A stretch of DNA of 51,561 nucleotides from an uncultured Pelagibacteraceae bacterium (GCA_902578115.1 CACHBR010000006.1:1-51561), one strand, 5' to 3'. Shown: positions 17,743 to 27,477, numbered from the stretch's first letter. The notes: a model not told the origin generated them from the sequence alone. A program made the numbers and translations.

Positions 17743-18053
17743 GTAAATTTTTTAAAATTTTAATTTATCTTAAACTTTTTATTTTTTTAATAAATTGTGG
17801 TGGGGGCTGGGGTGATTTCAAAAAAACTATGAGCGGACAAAAAACTACTAATGCAGATGAATTTTTAATTAAAAAAAAGGATCCACTTGTTTTACCTCCA
17901 GAGTATGGAGAACTTCCTTTACCAAAATCAAATAAAAAAAAATCTCAGGAAGTTTCAATTGAAAATATTTTGAGATCAAATGATAATACCAAAAATGAAA
18001 CAAAGCCGTCATCTGATCTAGAAAATATAATCCTAAGAGAATTAAAAAAATAA
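17739..18053 (+). CDS. BamF-like (DUF3035) outer-membrane lipoprotein
   Basis: A 104-residue protein with a hydrophobic N-terminal helix ending in LINC followed by Gly-Gly, a lipobox with Cys near residue 21. The mature part has TTNADEFLIKKKDPLVLPPE and YGELPLPKS, the core pattern of DUF3035, a family that includes BamF, an alphaproteobacterial subunit of the outer-membrane protein assembly machine. It overlaps the lspA stop (ATGA), and its maturation would need that enzyme. The Ser/Lys/Asn-rich tail appears disordered. Assignment is by motif and context. Confidence 0.75.
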   Translation: MSKFFKILIYLKLFIFLINCGGGWGDFKKTMSGQKTTNADEFLIKKKDPLVLPPEYGELPLPKSNKKKSQEVSIENILRSNDNTKNETKPSSDLENIILRELKK

Positions 18054-18056
18054 TTT

Positions 18057-19181
18057 ATGCTATCTAATACAAAAATTATACAGGAAGTGCTTAAGGACAA
18101 TAGTATTTTATTTAAACATATGATTTCAGATATTAAATTTGATGCAAAGTACAGCAACTTAAAAAAATATAAGACTATTGTTATTATTGGAATGGGTGGC
18201 TCTATACTAGGAACAAAGGCTATTTATTCATTCTTAAAATATAAAATAAAAAAAAAACTTATTTTTCTCGACAACCTCGATGAGAATTATTTAAAACAAA
18301 TAAAGAAAAATAAAAACCTATCTAAAAGCCTTTTTTTAATTATTTCTAAATCTGGAAATACGGACGAAACAATTTTAAATATGTATTTTTTAAAAAATTT
18401 CTTAAAACATAACAATACGATTATTTTAGCTGAGAATAGAGACAACTTTCTTAGAAAGATTGCTATTAAAAATAAACATTTTTTTGTTAATCATAATAAA
18501 CTTATTGGCGGTAGATACTCAGTATTATCTAATGTTGGAATGTTACCGGCTTATTTAATGGATCTTAAAATTGAACATTTTAAAAAAAATTTAAGAAAAT
18601 TAATAAATAATAAAAAGTTTTTATTAAAATCATTAAATTTGATAAAAAAATTCAAATCAAAAAAAAAAAATATCCTTATTTTCTTCAATTATATTCCAGA
18701 GTTAAATGATTTTTTGTTATGGGTTCAACAACTTTTTGCGGAAAGTTTAGGTAAAAAACAAAAAGGATTTATTCCGGTAATTTCTAATGCTCCAAAAGAC
18801 CATCACAGTCTATTACAACTCTATTTGGATGGACCTAAAGACAAAATTTTTTATGTTTTCAGTTCAGAAAAAAAATCAAGTATTAAGACTAGATCTACGT
18901 TTTTCAATCAAGGAATGCAGCACCTCGATAAAAAAAAGTATAACACAATAATAAACTCACAAAAAAATGCTTTTTTAACTGCTCTAAAATCGAAAAAAAT
19001 TACTTTTAGAGAAATAAAGATAAAAAAATTTGACGAGGACACCTTAGGTAAATTATTTTTGTCTTTTACAATTGAAACAATTTTACTTGGAAAAATTATG
19101 AATATTAATCCTTTTGATCAACCAGCCGTAGAGCAAGTAAAAATATTAACTAAGAAGTTTCTTAAATCAAAAAAGTCTTAG
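18057..19181 (+). CDS. pgi: Glucose-6-phosphate isomerase (short)
   Basis: Interconverts glucose-6-phosphate and fructose-6-phosphate. Motifs present: IIGMGGSILGTKA, ISKSGNTDET (sugar-phosphate site), GGRYSVLS, QQLFAESLGK, DHHSLLQL and NPFDQPAVE. At 374 residues it is well below the common 440-550. The N-terminal segment before GMGGS is only about 45 residues and several helices seem trimmed, although the sugar-phosphate motifs survive. It is very lysine-rich. It starts 3 bases after the lipoprotein gene, and its 3' end overlaps the convergent rsmD by 15 bases. Confidence 0.88.
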   Translation: MLSNTKIIQEVLKDNSILFKHMISDIKFDAKYSNLKKYKTIVIIGMGGSILGTKAIYSFLKYKIKKKLIFLDNLDENYLKQIKKNKNLSKSLFLIISKSGNTDETILNMYFLKNFLKHNNTIILAENRDNFLRKIAIKNKHFFVNHNKLIGGRYSVLSNVGMLPAYLMDLKIEHFKKNLRKLINNKKFLLKSLNLIKKFKSKKKNILIFFNYIPELNDFLLWVQQLFAESLGKKQKGFIPVISNAPKDHHSLLQLYLDGPKDKIFYVFSSEKKSSIKTRSTFFNQGMQHLDKKKYNTIINSQKNAFLTALKSKKITFREIKIKKFDEDTLGKLFLSFTIETILLGKIMNINPFDQPAVEQVKILTKKFLKSKKS

Positions 19182-19727
19182 AAAGAAGATCTCTGATCTT
19201 CCGTAAATTTTATTTTCAACAATACTAAATTTTTTTATAACGTTATTATCAGAGTTTTTCTCTCTGTGTATGAGCACTATATGTTTTTTACTTAAAAAAT
19301 TTTCTTTTAAAATTTCTAAAAAATTATGAAAATCATTGTTTTTATATGGAGGATCCAAAAATACTATATCAAATTTACCTAATGATTTTATATCTTTAAA
19401 AAAATTAACTATATTTAATGAATAAATACTTGTTTGTTTCTCAACATTTAATGAGACAATATTCATTTTTAAATTTGTTAACGCAACTTTATCATCTTCA
19501 ACAAAAGAAATTCTTTTAGCCCCTCGTGAAATACATTCTAAACCAAAAGATCCTATGCCTGCATATAAATCTAAAACCTGTGAATTTTTTATTTTTACAT
19601 CAATTTTATTAGAATGCTCAATAATATTAAAAATATTTTCTTTTACATTGTCCTTTAAAGGTCTGGTTTTAAGACTTTTAGGAAAATTTAATTTTTTATT
19701 TTTAAAATTTCCACTTATTATTCTCAT
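19167..19727 (-). CDS. rsmD: 16S rRNA (guanine966-N2)-methyltransferase
   Basis: A 186-residue SAM-dependent methyltransferase modifying G966 of 16S rRNA. It begins MRIISGNFKNKKL, followed by TRPLKDNVKENIFNII, the SAM-binding motif VLDLYAGIGSFGLE and the catalytic motif FLDPPY. Length is typical. It overlaps purD by four bases upstream and converges with pgi with a 15-base overlap. Confidence 0.93.
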   Translation of the reverse strand: MRIISGNFKNKKLNFPKSLKTRPLKDNVKENIFNIIEHSNKIDVKIKNSQVLDLYAGIGSFGLECISRGAKRISFVEDDKVALTNLKMNIVSLNVEKQTSIYSLNIVNFFKDIKSLGKFDIVFLDPPYKNNDFHNFLEILKENFLSKKHIVLIHREKNSDNNVIKKFSIVENKIYGRSEIFFLRLF

Positions 19728-20992
19728 TTTTTATTAACTGCTCGCCAGCCAATATCCCTTCTAAAAAAACCATCAATCCAAGATATTTTTTTTAAATTTT
19801 CTAAGGATTTATCTCTTGCTACTTTAAGTTTATTTGCCTTTGATGTTATATTTAATACTCTTCCTCCACTGGAAAAAACCCTATTATCTTTAATGTATGT
19901 CCCAGCATGGAAGATTTGATTATTTTTATCAGTCTCAACCTTATAAATATTTTTAATTTCGCTATCTTTAATATAGTTCCCTGGATAACCCTTTGCACAC
20001 AAAACTACTGTAATAGCATTGTCATCATACCACTCAATATTTACTTTTTTTAATTCATTTTTTGTTACTAAATCTAAAATTTCTAACAAATCAGTTTTTA
20101 ACCTCATCATTAAAACTTGGCATTCTGGATCTCCCATTCTTATATTGTACTCAATCAAATATGGTTCACCATTTGAAATCATCAACCCTGCATAGAGAAA
20201 ACCTGTGTAAGGATGGCCCAAATTTTTCATTTCTTTGAGCGTAGGTTCAATTATTTTTTTTTTTATTTTATTTTCAAGTTCATCATTTAATAAATTTGAA
20301 GGTGAATAAGCTCCCATGCCACCTGTATTTGGACCAACATCCCCCTCACCAACTTTTTTATGATCTTGAGCTGATCCAAAAAATTTGTAACAATTGTTGT
20401 CTGATATAACAAAGTAACTTAATTCCTCTCCCTCCAAAAATTCTTCTAAAACTACTTTCTTAGATGATTTAAACTTTCCCTCCATTATTTCCTTTATCTT
20501 ATTTTTGGCCTCTTCTATATTATTACAAATTGAAACACCTTTTCCTGCAGCCAAACCATCGGCTTTAACAACTATGGGTGTTTTATTACTTTTCAGAAAA
20601 TGAATTGCACTATCGTAATCCTCAAATACTCCGAATTTTGCAGTTGGTATATTATTTTTTTTGCATAAATCTTTCATAAATGCTTTGGAGCCCTCAAGTT
20701 TAGAAGCAAATTTATCTGGACCTAACACTTTCACTCCTTCTTTATTTAAAAAGTCTACAATACCATTTACCAAAGGCTCTTCTGGTCCAATTACGACAAT
20801 ATCTATATTTTTAATTTTAATTATTTTAAGAATTTCCTTAAAGTTTTTAATATCAATATTGATATTTTCTGCTAAAGTTTGTGTACCAGCATTTCCAGGA
20901 ATACAAATTAACTTATCGATTTTATTGGATTGTTTTAATTTATAACAAATTGAGTGTTCTCTACCACCACTTCCTATAACAGCCAAATTCAT
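19724..20992 (-). CDS. purD: Phosphoribosylamine-glycine ligase
   Basis: Second step of purine synthesis: joins phosphoribosylamine and glycine using ATP. The 422-residue protein shows the N-terminal IGSGGREHSICYKL, VVKADGLAAGKGV in the ATP-grasp domain, the GARS signature region EGDVGPNTGGMGAYSP, and YNIRMGDPECQ with metal ligands. It is transcribed with rsmD (4-base overlap). The start is 37 bases from the divergent DUF2093 gene. It uses glycine, an amino acid whose supply is notable in SAR11. Confidence 0.96.
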   Translation of the reverse strand: MNLAVIGSGGREHSICYKLKQSNKIDKLICIPGNAGTQTLAENINIDIKNFKEILKIIKIKNIDIVVIGPEEPLVNGIVDFLNKEGVKVLGPDKFASKLEGSKAFMKDLCKKNNIPTAKFGVFEDYDSAIHFLKSNKTPIVVKADGLAAGKGVSICNNIEEAKNKIKEIMEGKFKSSKKVVLEEFLEGEELSYFVISDNNCYKFFGSAQDHKKVGEGDVGPNTGGMGAYSPSNLLNDELENKIKKKIIEPTLKEMKNLGHPYTGFLYAGLMISNGEPYLIEYNIRMGDPECQVLMMRLKTDLLEILDLVTKNELKKVNIEWYDDNAITVVLCAKGYPGNYIKDSEIKNIYKVETDKNNQIFHAGTYIKDNRVFSSGGRVLNITSKANKLKVARDKSLENLKKISWIDGFFRRDIGWRAVNKK

Positions 20993-21029
20993 ATAATATT
21001 AACCTAAGATTATTAATTGTATAACTAGC

Positions 21030-21230
21030 ATGAACAAGAATAAAGCAAAACTAAAATTTGGACCCAATACTTTTGAAGTATTAGAGAATGGAGATTACGT
21101 AGAATGTGCAGTTTCAGGAAAAAATATACCTTTAAAGGATTTAGAATATTGGAATGTAGAGTTACAAGAGGCTTACTTCTCTCCCAAAGAGGTAAAAATA
21201 AGATTTGAAATACTAAAATCTAAAAAATAA
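21030..21230 (+). CDS. DUF2093 family small protein
   Basis: A 66-residue soluble protein with the pattern FGPNTFEVLENGDYVECAV followed by SGKNIPLKDLEYW and QEAYFSP. This matches what I recall of DUF2093, a small alphaproteobacterial family of unknown function. The single Cys in the ECAVSG stretch is conserved in that family. It stands alone on the plus strand between divergent purD and convergent lpxL-type gene, ending directly where the latter ends. No function can be assigned. Confidence 0.75.
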   Translation: MNKNKAKLKFGPNTFEVLENGDYVECAVSGKNIPLKDLEYWNVELQEAYFSPKEVKIRFEILKSKK

Positions 21231-22106
21231 TTATTTCCATCTGCCATGTGTCCAAATCCATTGGCCAGGATTTCTTCTTACCATATCTTCAATAATTTGA
21301 TTAATTTGAATTGTTATAAATTTTTTATCATTCTCGGGTACACCAGTTTTTTTAATATTTATTGGATTTAAAATTTCCATTTCGAAAAAATCTTCATTAA
21401 CTCTCTTCAAATAAATAGGAATAATATTACAATTAAATTTTAAAGCTAATTGTGCTGGCAATGTGGTTGTGTGTGCAGGTATATTAAAAAAAGGATATCT
21501 GTCTGACTCACCAAGTCTTTGGTCTACCATTAATGCAATACTGTGTTTTTTTTTCATAAATCCAATCACTTCTTTAGCCCCAGCGATGCCTTTCTTAATT
21601 TGATTTTTACAAATATATTTTTTTCTAATTGAGACCATAAATGGGTTTATAAAATAATTGTTGAGAGGTCGGTAAATTGCCGCAAGATTTATTTTATTTT
21701 TTTCTAATTCCATTGCCATAAGTTCAAAATTTGCAAAATGCCCTGAAACGAAAATAGCTTGTTTTCCAGATTGAATTATTTCATCTAGCTTATCTTTTCC
21801 TTTAATTGAAATGTGTGGTTTTGAAAATTTATCTAAGCGAAATTTTTTCATAAACAAATACTCTGCAAAAGTATATCCATAATTTTTCCACATTGAATTT
21901 GTTATATTTTTTTTTTCAATTTCAGAAATATTACCTAGAGCTTTAGTGATATTTTCATTTATAATTTTTTTTGATCTAAAAATAGATCCAAAATTTAATA
22001 TTATAATTGAAGAGATCTTCCTTCCTATTTTTATACCAACTAGTTTGATTACTAAAAATATAAAATAAATAAATACAGCCTCAAAAATATATTTAATAGT
22101 CTTCAT
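21231..22106 (-). CDS. Lipid A biosynthesis lauroyl/late acyltransferase (LpxL/HtrB family)
   Basis: Adds a secondary acyl chain to KDO-lipid IVA at the inner membrane. The 291-residue protein has an N-terminal membrane segment (about 10-30), the acyltransferase motif SGHFANFE (His and Glu of HX4D/E), YRPLNN, and DQRLGESDRYPFFN followed by PAHTTTLPA. It overlaps lpxK by four bases and is the last gene of the minus-strand lipid A cluster msbA-waaA-lpxK-lpxL. Which acyl chain is used cannot be read from sequence. Confidence 0.9.
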   Translation of the reverse strand: MKTIKYIFEAVFIYFIFLVIKLVGIKIGRKISSIIILNFGSIFRSKKIINENITKALGNISEIEKKNITNSMWKNYGYTFAEYLFMKKFRLDKFSKPHISIKGKDKLDEIIQSGKQAIFVSGHFANFELMAMELEKNKINLAAIYRPLNNYFINPFMVSIRKKYICKNQIKKGIAGAKEVIGFMKKKHSIALMVDQRLGESDRYPFFNIPAHTTTLPAQLALKFNCNIIPIYLKRVNEDFFEMEILNPINIKKTGVPENDKKFITIQINQIIEDMVRRNPGQWIWTHGRWK

Positions 22107-23035
22107 TTTATTAATTCTTTTAATTTTTTTTTAAATTTATCTTCATTTTCAAATTTAATCCCAACTTTTATAAAATCATATTTTTTTCTTATAAATGGGT
22201 TGATCCTCATAAAATCTTTTTCTGTGGTTATTAATTTTGCATTATATATTTTCTCAAATTTATTTAATTTATCTAATTCTTTCTCATCGAAAGAGTAATG
22301 ATCTGGATAAGATACCTCTTTTACGATGTTTAAATGATTCTGTTTAAGTAAGAAAAAAAAATTTTCGGGGTTACCAATCCCTCCAAATGCTATTAGCTTT
22401 TTATTTTTATAACTTTCGATATTTTTTGGATAATAATTATAGTAAAAAAATTCAATATCTGAATTGTATCGTTTTAATTTAAGTTCGAATTCTAAATCTT
22501 TCTTACCATTAACTAAAATAATTTGACAATTTTTTAATTCTTTTAAACTTTCTCTTAATGGACCTGATGGAATTGTTAATCCATTACCCACTTTTTGATT
22601 TTCATGAAAACATATAATACTTAAATCTTTTTTAATACTTTGATCTTGATATCCATCATCTAACACAGCAAAATTATATTTTTTCTCAATTGCTTTATTT
22701 ATTGCTTCTGATCTTTTTTTTGCAACTAAAACTTTGCTATATTTTTTTAAGAGATGAATTTCATCATCCTGATCTGGATATTTTTTTTTTATAACAACTG
22801 GATTTTGATCGAACTCTTTTAAAAATTTACAAATTTCTATTGAAACTGGTGTTTTACCAGTTCCTCCAATATATAAATTTCCAACGCAGATCACAGAAAT
22901 AGGAAACTTCTTTTGTGAGACTAATTTTTTTCTTAAAAAGATTATTAAACCATACAAGAAAGTAATAGGTAATAGAAGTATGGACAAAAAGGTAAAATAA
23001 TTCTGATCCCAAAATTTAGGTTTTAAGATTTTCAT
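22103..23035 (-). CDS. lpxK: Tetraacyldisaccharide 4'-kinase
   Basis: Phosphorylates the lipid A disaccharide at the 4' position. The 310-residue protein has an N-terminal membrane helix (about 15-33), the Walker A variant VGNLYIGGTGKTPVSIEI, LDDGYQDQSIKKDL (catalytic Asp region) and SGPLRESLKELK. Start and stop overlap neighbours by four bases each, fitting a translationally coupled lipid A operon. Confidence 0.94.
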   Translation of the reverse strand: MKILKPKFWDQNYFTFLSILLLPITFLYGLIIFLRKKLVSQKKFPISVICVGNLYIGGTGKTPVSIEICKFLKEFDQNPVVIKKKYPDQDDEIHLLKKYSKVLVAKKRSEAINKAIEKKYNFAVLDDGYQDQSIKKDLSIICFHENQKVGNGLTIPSGPLRESLKELKNCQIILVNGKKDLEFELKLKRYNSDIEFFYYNYYPKNIESYKNKKLIAFGGIGNPENFFFLLKQNHLNIVKEVSYPDHYSFDEKELDKLNKFEKIYNAKLITTEKDFMRINPFIRKKYDFIKVGIKFENEDKFKKKLKELIK

Positions 23036-24297
23036 TTGATGTATTTGTTATACTCATTAATTAAATTTTTAAAAATTTCATTACTAAAAGTATTTATTTT
23101 TTCTATTTTTTCACTATTTATCTCTATGTTTTTTTTGAAATTTTTTTCTAATTTATTTGCAAGATCGTCTGCGTTAGTTATTTCTTCAGATATTCCAGTG
23201 TCGTCTAAAAATTTATAAATATCTTCAAAGTTAGATACGTACGGACCATGATAAATATGACATCCTATTTTTGCTGCATCCAAAGGATTTTGGCCCCCAC
23301 TATTTTTAAATTTCTCAATTGTAGATTTTCCTATAAAAATTTGATTTATGTTTTTTAAATATTTATTAACAGATCCATAATAATTAACTAAAATTACATC
23401 TGCAAAATTATTAATATCATCTATCTCCTCTTTAATCTGAACTTCAAGGCCTAAATTTCTCAAATTTGCATAAATTTTATTTATTCTATGAATATGTCTT
23501 GGAATAATTACTGTGAGAATATTTTCCACTTTTTTTTTTGCTATTAAATGGGTTTTAGCACATAAGTTTTCCTCATCAAAATGTGTGCTTAAGGCACACC
23601 AAACTTTTCGCTTAGTGATATTATTAAATTGATTTTTATTATTTGAATCTTTCTCTATGGATGAACAAAATTTTATATTTCCATAAAATTTAATATTTTG
23701 CGCACCAAGAGTATTTAAGTACTGCGAAGTAATTGTGCTTGATGAGATACAAGATGAGAAGCAACCGAAAATTTTTTTGGTAGATTTACCCAAAACTTTC
23801 CATCTTTGGAAACTTTTTTTTGTTAATCGAGCATTAAGTAATATCAATGGTATTTTTTCTTTATTAATTTTTAGTATAAAATTAGGCCAAATCTCAGAGT
23901 CCACAAATGATGCAATGTCTGGGCGCCAGTTTTTAAAAAAATTTTCTATTAAGAAATTGAAATCATAAGGCATAAATTGATGAAAAACTCTTTTATTAGA
24001 ATTAAATCTTCTTTTAAATTCATTATAAGAACTTAAGGTAACGGTTGTAATAAGAAAGCAACTATTAGGATTTTGTTTTAAATAATATTCAACTAAAGGC
24101 AAAATACTTTTAAGTTCTCCAATACTAGCAGCATGAAACCAAATAAGAAAACCTTTTGGTCTTATTATTTTGTTTAAAAATATCTTTTCTTTATATTTGT
24201 GTGGATGTTCCTTTTTAATTAATTTTCTTAAAAAAATTAAAATAATATAAGGCAAATAGAAAATAAATATTAAAAATTTATATAAAATTATAAGCAT
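23032..24297 (-). CDS. waaA: KDO transferase
   Basis: Transfers KDO from CMP-KDO to lipid IVA. The 421-residue protein has an N-terminal membrane anchor (about 1-22), then WFHAASIGELKSILPLVEY with the catalytic Glu, FMPYDF, DSEIWPNFI, LNARLTKKSFQRW and the C-terminal GGQNPLDAAKIGCHIYHGP typical of KdtA/WaaA glycosyltransferases. Its donor comes from KdsB, whose gene end lies at the left edge of this window. It overlaps lpxK by four bases and starts 2 bases from the msbA end. Confidence 0.94.
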   Translation of the reverse strand: MLIILYKFLIFIFYLPYIILIFLRKLIKKEHPHKYKEKIFLNKIIRPKGFLIWFHAASIGELKSILPLVEYYLKQNPNSCFLITTVTLSSYNEFKRRFNSNKRVFHQFMPYDFNFLIENFFKNWRPDIASFVDSEIWPNFILKINKEKIPLILLNARLTKKSFQRWKVLGKSTKKIFGCFSSCISSSTITSQYLNTLGAQNIKFYGNIKFCSSIEKDSNNKNQFNNITKRKVWCALSTHFDEENLCAKTHLIAKKKVENILTVIIPRHIHRINKIYANLRNLGLEVQIKEEIDDINNFADVILVNYYGSVNKYLKNINQIFIGKSTIEKFKNSGGQNPLDAAKIGCHIYHGPYVSNFEDIYKFLDDTGISEEITNADDLANKLEKNFKKNIEINSEKIEKINTFSNEIFKNLINEYNKYIK

Positions 24298-24299
24298 GT

Positions 24300-26045
24300 T
24301 TAATGCAATATTTGTTTCCTATAAAGACTTTCATATTCAGGTGAGTTTTTTAAAAGTTCGCTGTGAGTTCCAGATTTTAAAACCTTTCCCTCTTTCATAA
24401 GAATTATTTTGTTTGCTTTGTTTATAGTAGATAATCTATGAGCAATAACTAATGTTGTTCTATTTTTTGTAAGATTGAAAATAGCATTTTGTACTTTTTC
24501 TTCAGACTCAGCGTCTAAGGATGAAGTTGCTTCATCAAGTAAGATTATTGGCGAATTTTTTAAAATTGCTCTTGCAATTGATATTCTTTGTTTTTGACCA
24601 CCTGAGAGTCTAACTGCATTTTCCCCTATTAAAGTTTTGTATTTATTTGGAAGCTTATCTATAAACTCATCCGCAGCTGCAAGTTTACAAGCTTCTTTAA
24701 TCTCATTATCAGTAGCATTTAATTTTGCGTATTTAATATTATTTTCAACACTATCATCAAAAAGTATAACATCTTGACTTACCAATGAAATTTTATCTCT
24801 TAAAGATCTAAGAGATACTTTATTAATTTGCTGACCATCTAATAATATTTTACCTCCCTGAGGTTCATAAAATCTTGGTATTAAATTTAATATTGTACTT
24901 TTACCAGCGCCGCTGTGACCAACTAAAGCAGTGATTTTTTCTCCTTCAATATCAATACTAATATTTCTTATCGCTTTATCTTTACCGGTACTATACTTAA
25001 AGCTTACATCATCAAATTTTATATATGATTTACTAATTTTAATTTTAGGTAAATTTTCATCGTCTTTAATTTGTATTTCTCTATCTATAATTTGAAAAAC
25101 CCTATCTGCAGCCGCAGCACCTTGATACACAAGCATGTTTACTGTAGCTAAAGACCTAACCGGCTGGTATGCAAGCATCATTGCAGCTAAAAATGAAAAA
25201 AAATTATTTATGCCAATCTCACCTTGGGCAATCAATAATCCTGCGTAATAAATAAAACCTGCAATCATAAAACCTGTTAAAGTTTCCATAATTGGAGCTG
25301 CTCTAATTTGAACTTTTCCAATTTTAATTTGTGTATCCGTCAAATCTTGAATTGCATCAGAGCTTCTTTTTTTTTCAAATTCTTCTCTTTGGTAAATTTT
25401 TATTATTTTTGAACTTTTTAATATTTCTGAAATTAATGTAGTAAAATTTCCAGAAGAAATAACACTTTTAGTTGTGGCTTTACCCATTCTTTTTCCTAAA
25501 GATTTAGCAACTATCGCTGCCAATGGCATCATGACTAAGGAAAAAATTGCTAATTTCCAATTTTGGTAAAACATCAAACAAATCAAGGTTATAAGAGTTA
25601 AGCTATCCTTCATTATGTTTAAAACACCAGTGCTTACCAATTCTTGAACCATTGCGACATCATATAAAAATGTCGATATATACTTTCCAGAATGTTTTGC
25701 TTCTATTGTTTGAGAATCTGACAAAAGTATATTGTCAGTCATTTTATTTTGTAAACGCTGTTTTATTCTATTTCCAAGAACTATAACAATAGACCTTGCA
25801 AAATATAAGGAAATACCTTTGCCTGCAAAGGCAAAAACTATAATAATTGGAATAAAAATTGCATAGGTTTTATTTTGTTCGATAAAGATTTTTTTTACTG
25901 CAGGATCTAGTAACCACGCAATAGCTGAAGTTGACCCGGCAACAATTATTGAAAGTATTATAGCTACAATTAATCTACTTATGTATTTTTTTATATACTC
26001 TCTATAAAGTCTCTTAACAATAATTATAACTTCGTTTAATTTCAT
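24300..26045 (-). CDS. msbA: Lipid A export ABC transporter (MsbA type)
   Basis: Fused permease-ATPase half transporter of 581 residues that flips core lipid A. Six hydrophobic segments occupy residues 23-315. The ATPase has Walker A VGHSGAGKST (about 375-384), signature LSGGQKQRISIARAIL, Walker B IILLDEATSSLD and H-loop VIAHRLST. MsbA is chosen over other ABC exporters because waaA, lpxK and lpxL follow in the same operon. Its start shares one base with the ubiA stop. Confidence 0.88.
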   Translation of the reverse strand: MKLNEVIIIVKRLYREYIKKYISRLIVAIILSIIVAGSTSAIAWLLDPAVKKIFIEQNKTYAIFIPIIIVFAFAGKGISLYFARSIVIVLGNRIKQRLQNKMTDNILLSDSQTIEAKHSGKYISTFLYDVAMVQELVSTGVLNIMKDSLTLITLICLMFYQNWKLAIFSLVMMPLAAIVAKSLGKRMGKATTKSVISSGNFTTLISEILKSSKIIKIYQREEFEKKRSSDAIQDLTDTQIKIGKVQIRAAPIMETLTGFMIAGFIYYAGLLIAQGEIGINNFFSFLAAMMLAYQPVRSLATVNMLVYQGAAAADRVFQIIDREIQIKDDENLPKIKISKSYIKFDDVSFKYSTGKDKAIRNISIDIEGEKITALVGHSGAGKSTILNLIPRFYEPQGGKILLDGQQINKVSLRSLRDKISLVSQDVILFDDSVENNIKYAKLNATDNEIKEACKLAAADEFIDKLPNKYKTLIGENAVRLSGGQKQRISIARAILKNSPIILLDEATSSLDAESEEKVQNAIFNLTKNRTTLVIAHRLSTINKANKIILMKEGKVLKSGTHSELLKNSPEYESLYRKQILH

Positions 26046-26911
26046 TAGATATTAAAATTTAAAAAGAAAAAACTTAGAAAAATCATTAACCCTGACCAAT
26101 TGTTAATTTTAAACGCTTTTAAACAATTTGAAGGTTTTTTTACTTTAAAAATTTTGATTTGATATATTAATGTCAATACAAAAAATCCTAAAAAAATTAA
26201 TGAATAATTGAAATTTAAATTATACATAACCAACATAATCGCCACCAAACTTAATGAATAACAACTTATTACAAAAAAGTTTAGATTATTTTTAAATTTT
26301 ATTGCTGTAGATTTTACTCCAATCACTTCGTCATCCGAAATATCTTGCACTCCATAAATCGTGTCATATCCTAGTGTCCAAAATATGGCCCCTAAATAAA
26401 GAAGTATGGGCAAATATGTAATGTCATTCATAATAGAGGCCCAAGCCATAATAATCCCCCAATTAAAAGTAAATCCCAAAAATAATTGAGGCCAATAAGT
26501 GAATCTTTTCATAAAAGGATAACTAAATGCAAATAACATTGAAAACGCACCAAGTGATATAGTTAAAAAATTAAATTGTATCAAAACCAAAAGTGCTAGT
26601 GCACATAAAATTAAAACATATATCCATGCTAAAGATTTATTCAATTTTCCAGAAGCGATTGGTCTACTTTTTGTTCTTTCGACCTTCCTATCTATCTTTT
26701 CATCTATGATATCATTTACAATACAACCGGCGCTTCTCATCAAAACTGATCCTAAAAAAAATAAAATTAAATAGTAAAAGAAAACATTAAAATTTTTATC
26801 AAAGTAAAAAGCTAATGATAATCCCCAAGAACAGGGCCAAAATAATAGTAGAAAACCAATTGGCTTATTGAGCCTAGTTACATAAATGAAATTTTGAATA
26901 TGTTTTGACAT
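26045..26911 (-). CDS. ubiA: 4-hydroxybenzoate octaprenyltransferase
   Basis: Membrane prenyltransferase attaching the polyprenyl chain in ubiquinone synthesis. The 288-residue protein has about eight hydrophobic segments. The first Asp-rich motif is NDIIDEKIDRKVERTKSRPI (about 65-84) and the second is GVQDISDDEVIGVKST. The N-terminus LNKPIGFLLLFWPCSWGL is characteristic. Together with the oxidase genes and ispH in this window it belongs to respiratory and isoprenoid metabolism. It is divergent from the DUF2721 gene, with 52 bases between. Confidence 0.92.
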   Translation of the reverse strand: MSKHIQNFIYVTRLNKPIGFLLLFWPCSWGLSLAFYFDKNFNVFFYYLILFFLGSVLMRSAGCIVNDIIDEKIDRKVERTKSRPIASGKLNKSLAWIYVLILCALALLVLIQFNFLTISLGAFSMLFAFSYPFMKRFTYWPQLFLGFTFNWGIIMAWASIMNDITYLPILLYLGAIFWTLGYDTIYGVQDISDDEVIGVKSTAIKFKNNLNFFVISCYSLSLVAIMLVMYNLNFNYSLIFLGFFVLTLIYQIKIFKVKKPSNCLKAFKINNWSGLMIFLSFFFLNFNI

Positions 26912-26963
26912 TAATAGTTCTTGTAAATATCAAACACTAAATACATAATCAATCCGATTCGAA

Positions 26964-27368
26964 ATGAATATAGATTATACAGTAACAGCATTAATGTTTC
27001 CGGCTATTCCACTTATAATGGCAGTTTACAGTAATAGATTTCATACTTTGAGTGCTCTAATCAGAAAACTTCACGACGAATATGTATTTGAAAAACACAT
27101 TCCACCTGAATGGGAAAAACAACTTAAAAACTTAAGTCGAAGAATTAATTATCTAAAATTTTCAATTGGAGCTGCTGGTTTAGGTTTTTTATTTAATATG
27201 ATGACTGTTCTAGGACTGTACCTTGGTAAAATATTTGTAGCTAGATTGATATTTGCTACTTGTTGTATATCAATGATTATATCAATAGTTTTATTCTTAT
27301 TTGAAATTTTCCTGTCTACAAATGCGTTAAAATTACATTTGTCAGACATGAAATTTGATGGCAAGTAA
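26964..27368 (+). CDS. DUF2721 family membrane protein
   Basis: A 134-residue protein with three hydrophobic segments (about 8-22, 56-75, 83-110) and a basic loop containing NRFHTLSALIRKLHDEY and RRINYLKFSIGAAG. This matches DUF2721, a proteobacterial membrane family of unknown function. It opens a short plus-strand set of three small membrane proteins, spaced by 5 and 2 bases, which are probably cotranscribed. The function is unknown. Confidence 0.7.
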   Translation: MNIDYTVTALMFPAIPLIMAVYSNRFHTLSALIRKLHDEYVFEKHIPPEWEKQLKNLSRRINYLKFSIGAAGLGFLFNMMTVLGLYLGKIFVARLIFATCCISMIISIVLFLFEIFLSTNALKLHLSDMKFDGK

Positions 27369-27373
27369 ATAAT

Positions 27374-27475
27374 ATGAAAATTAATGCTATTCGGGCTTTT
27401 ATAATCGCAGCAATAATAATTATCCTTTTGTATGCATTAGGATTGTTTTTACCGATTATAATGGTATCAAGTTAA
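27374..27475 (+). CDS. Single-span small membrane protein (33 residues)
   Basis: A 33-codon ORF with ATG at 27374, 5 bases after the DUF2721 stop, ending 2 bases before the next start. After a short basic N-terminus (MKINAIR) nearly the whole chain is hydrophobic (AFIIAAIIIILLYALGLFL), predicting one membrane span. The tight spacing between two membrane-protein genes argues it is translated. No family is recognised. Confidence 0.55.
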   Translation: MKINAIRAFIIAAIIIILLYALGLFLPIIMVSS

Positions 27476-27477
27476 TT

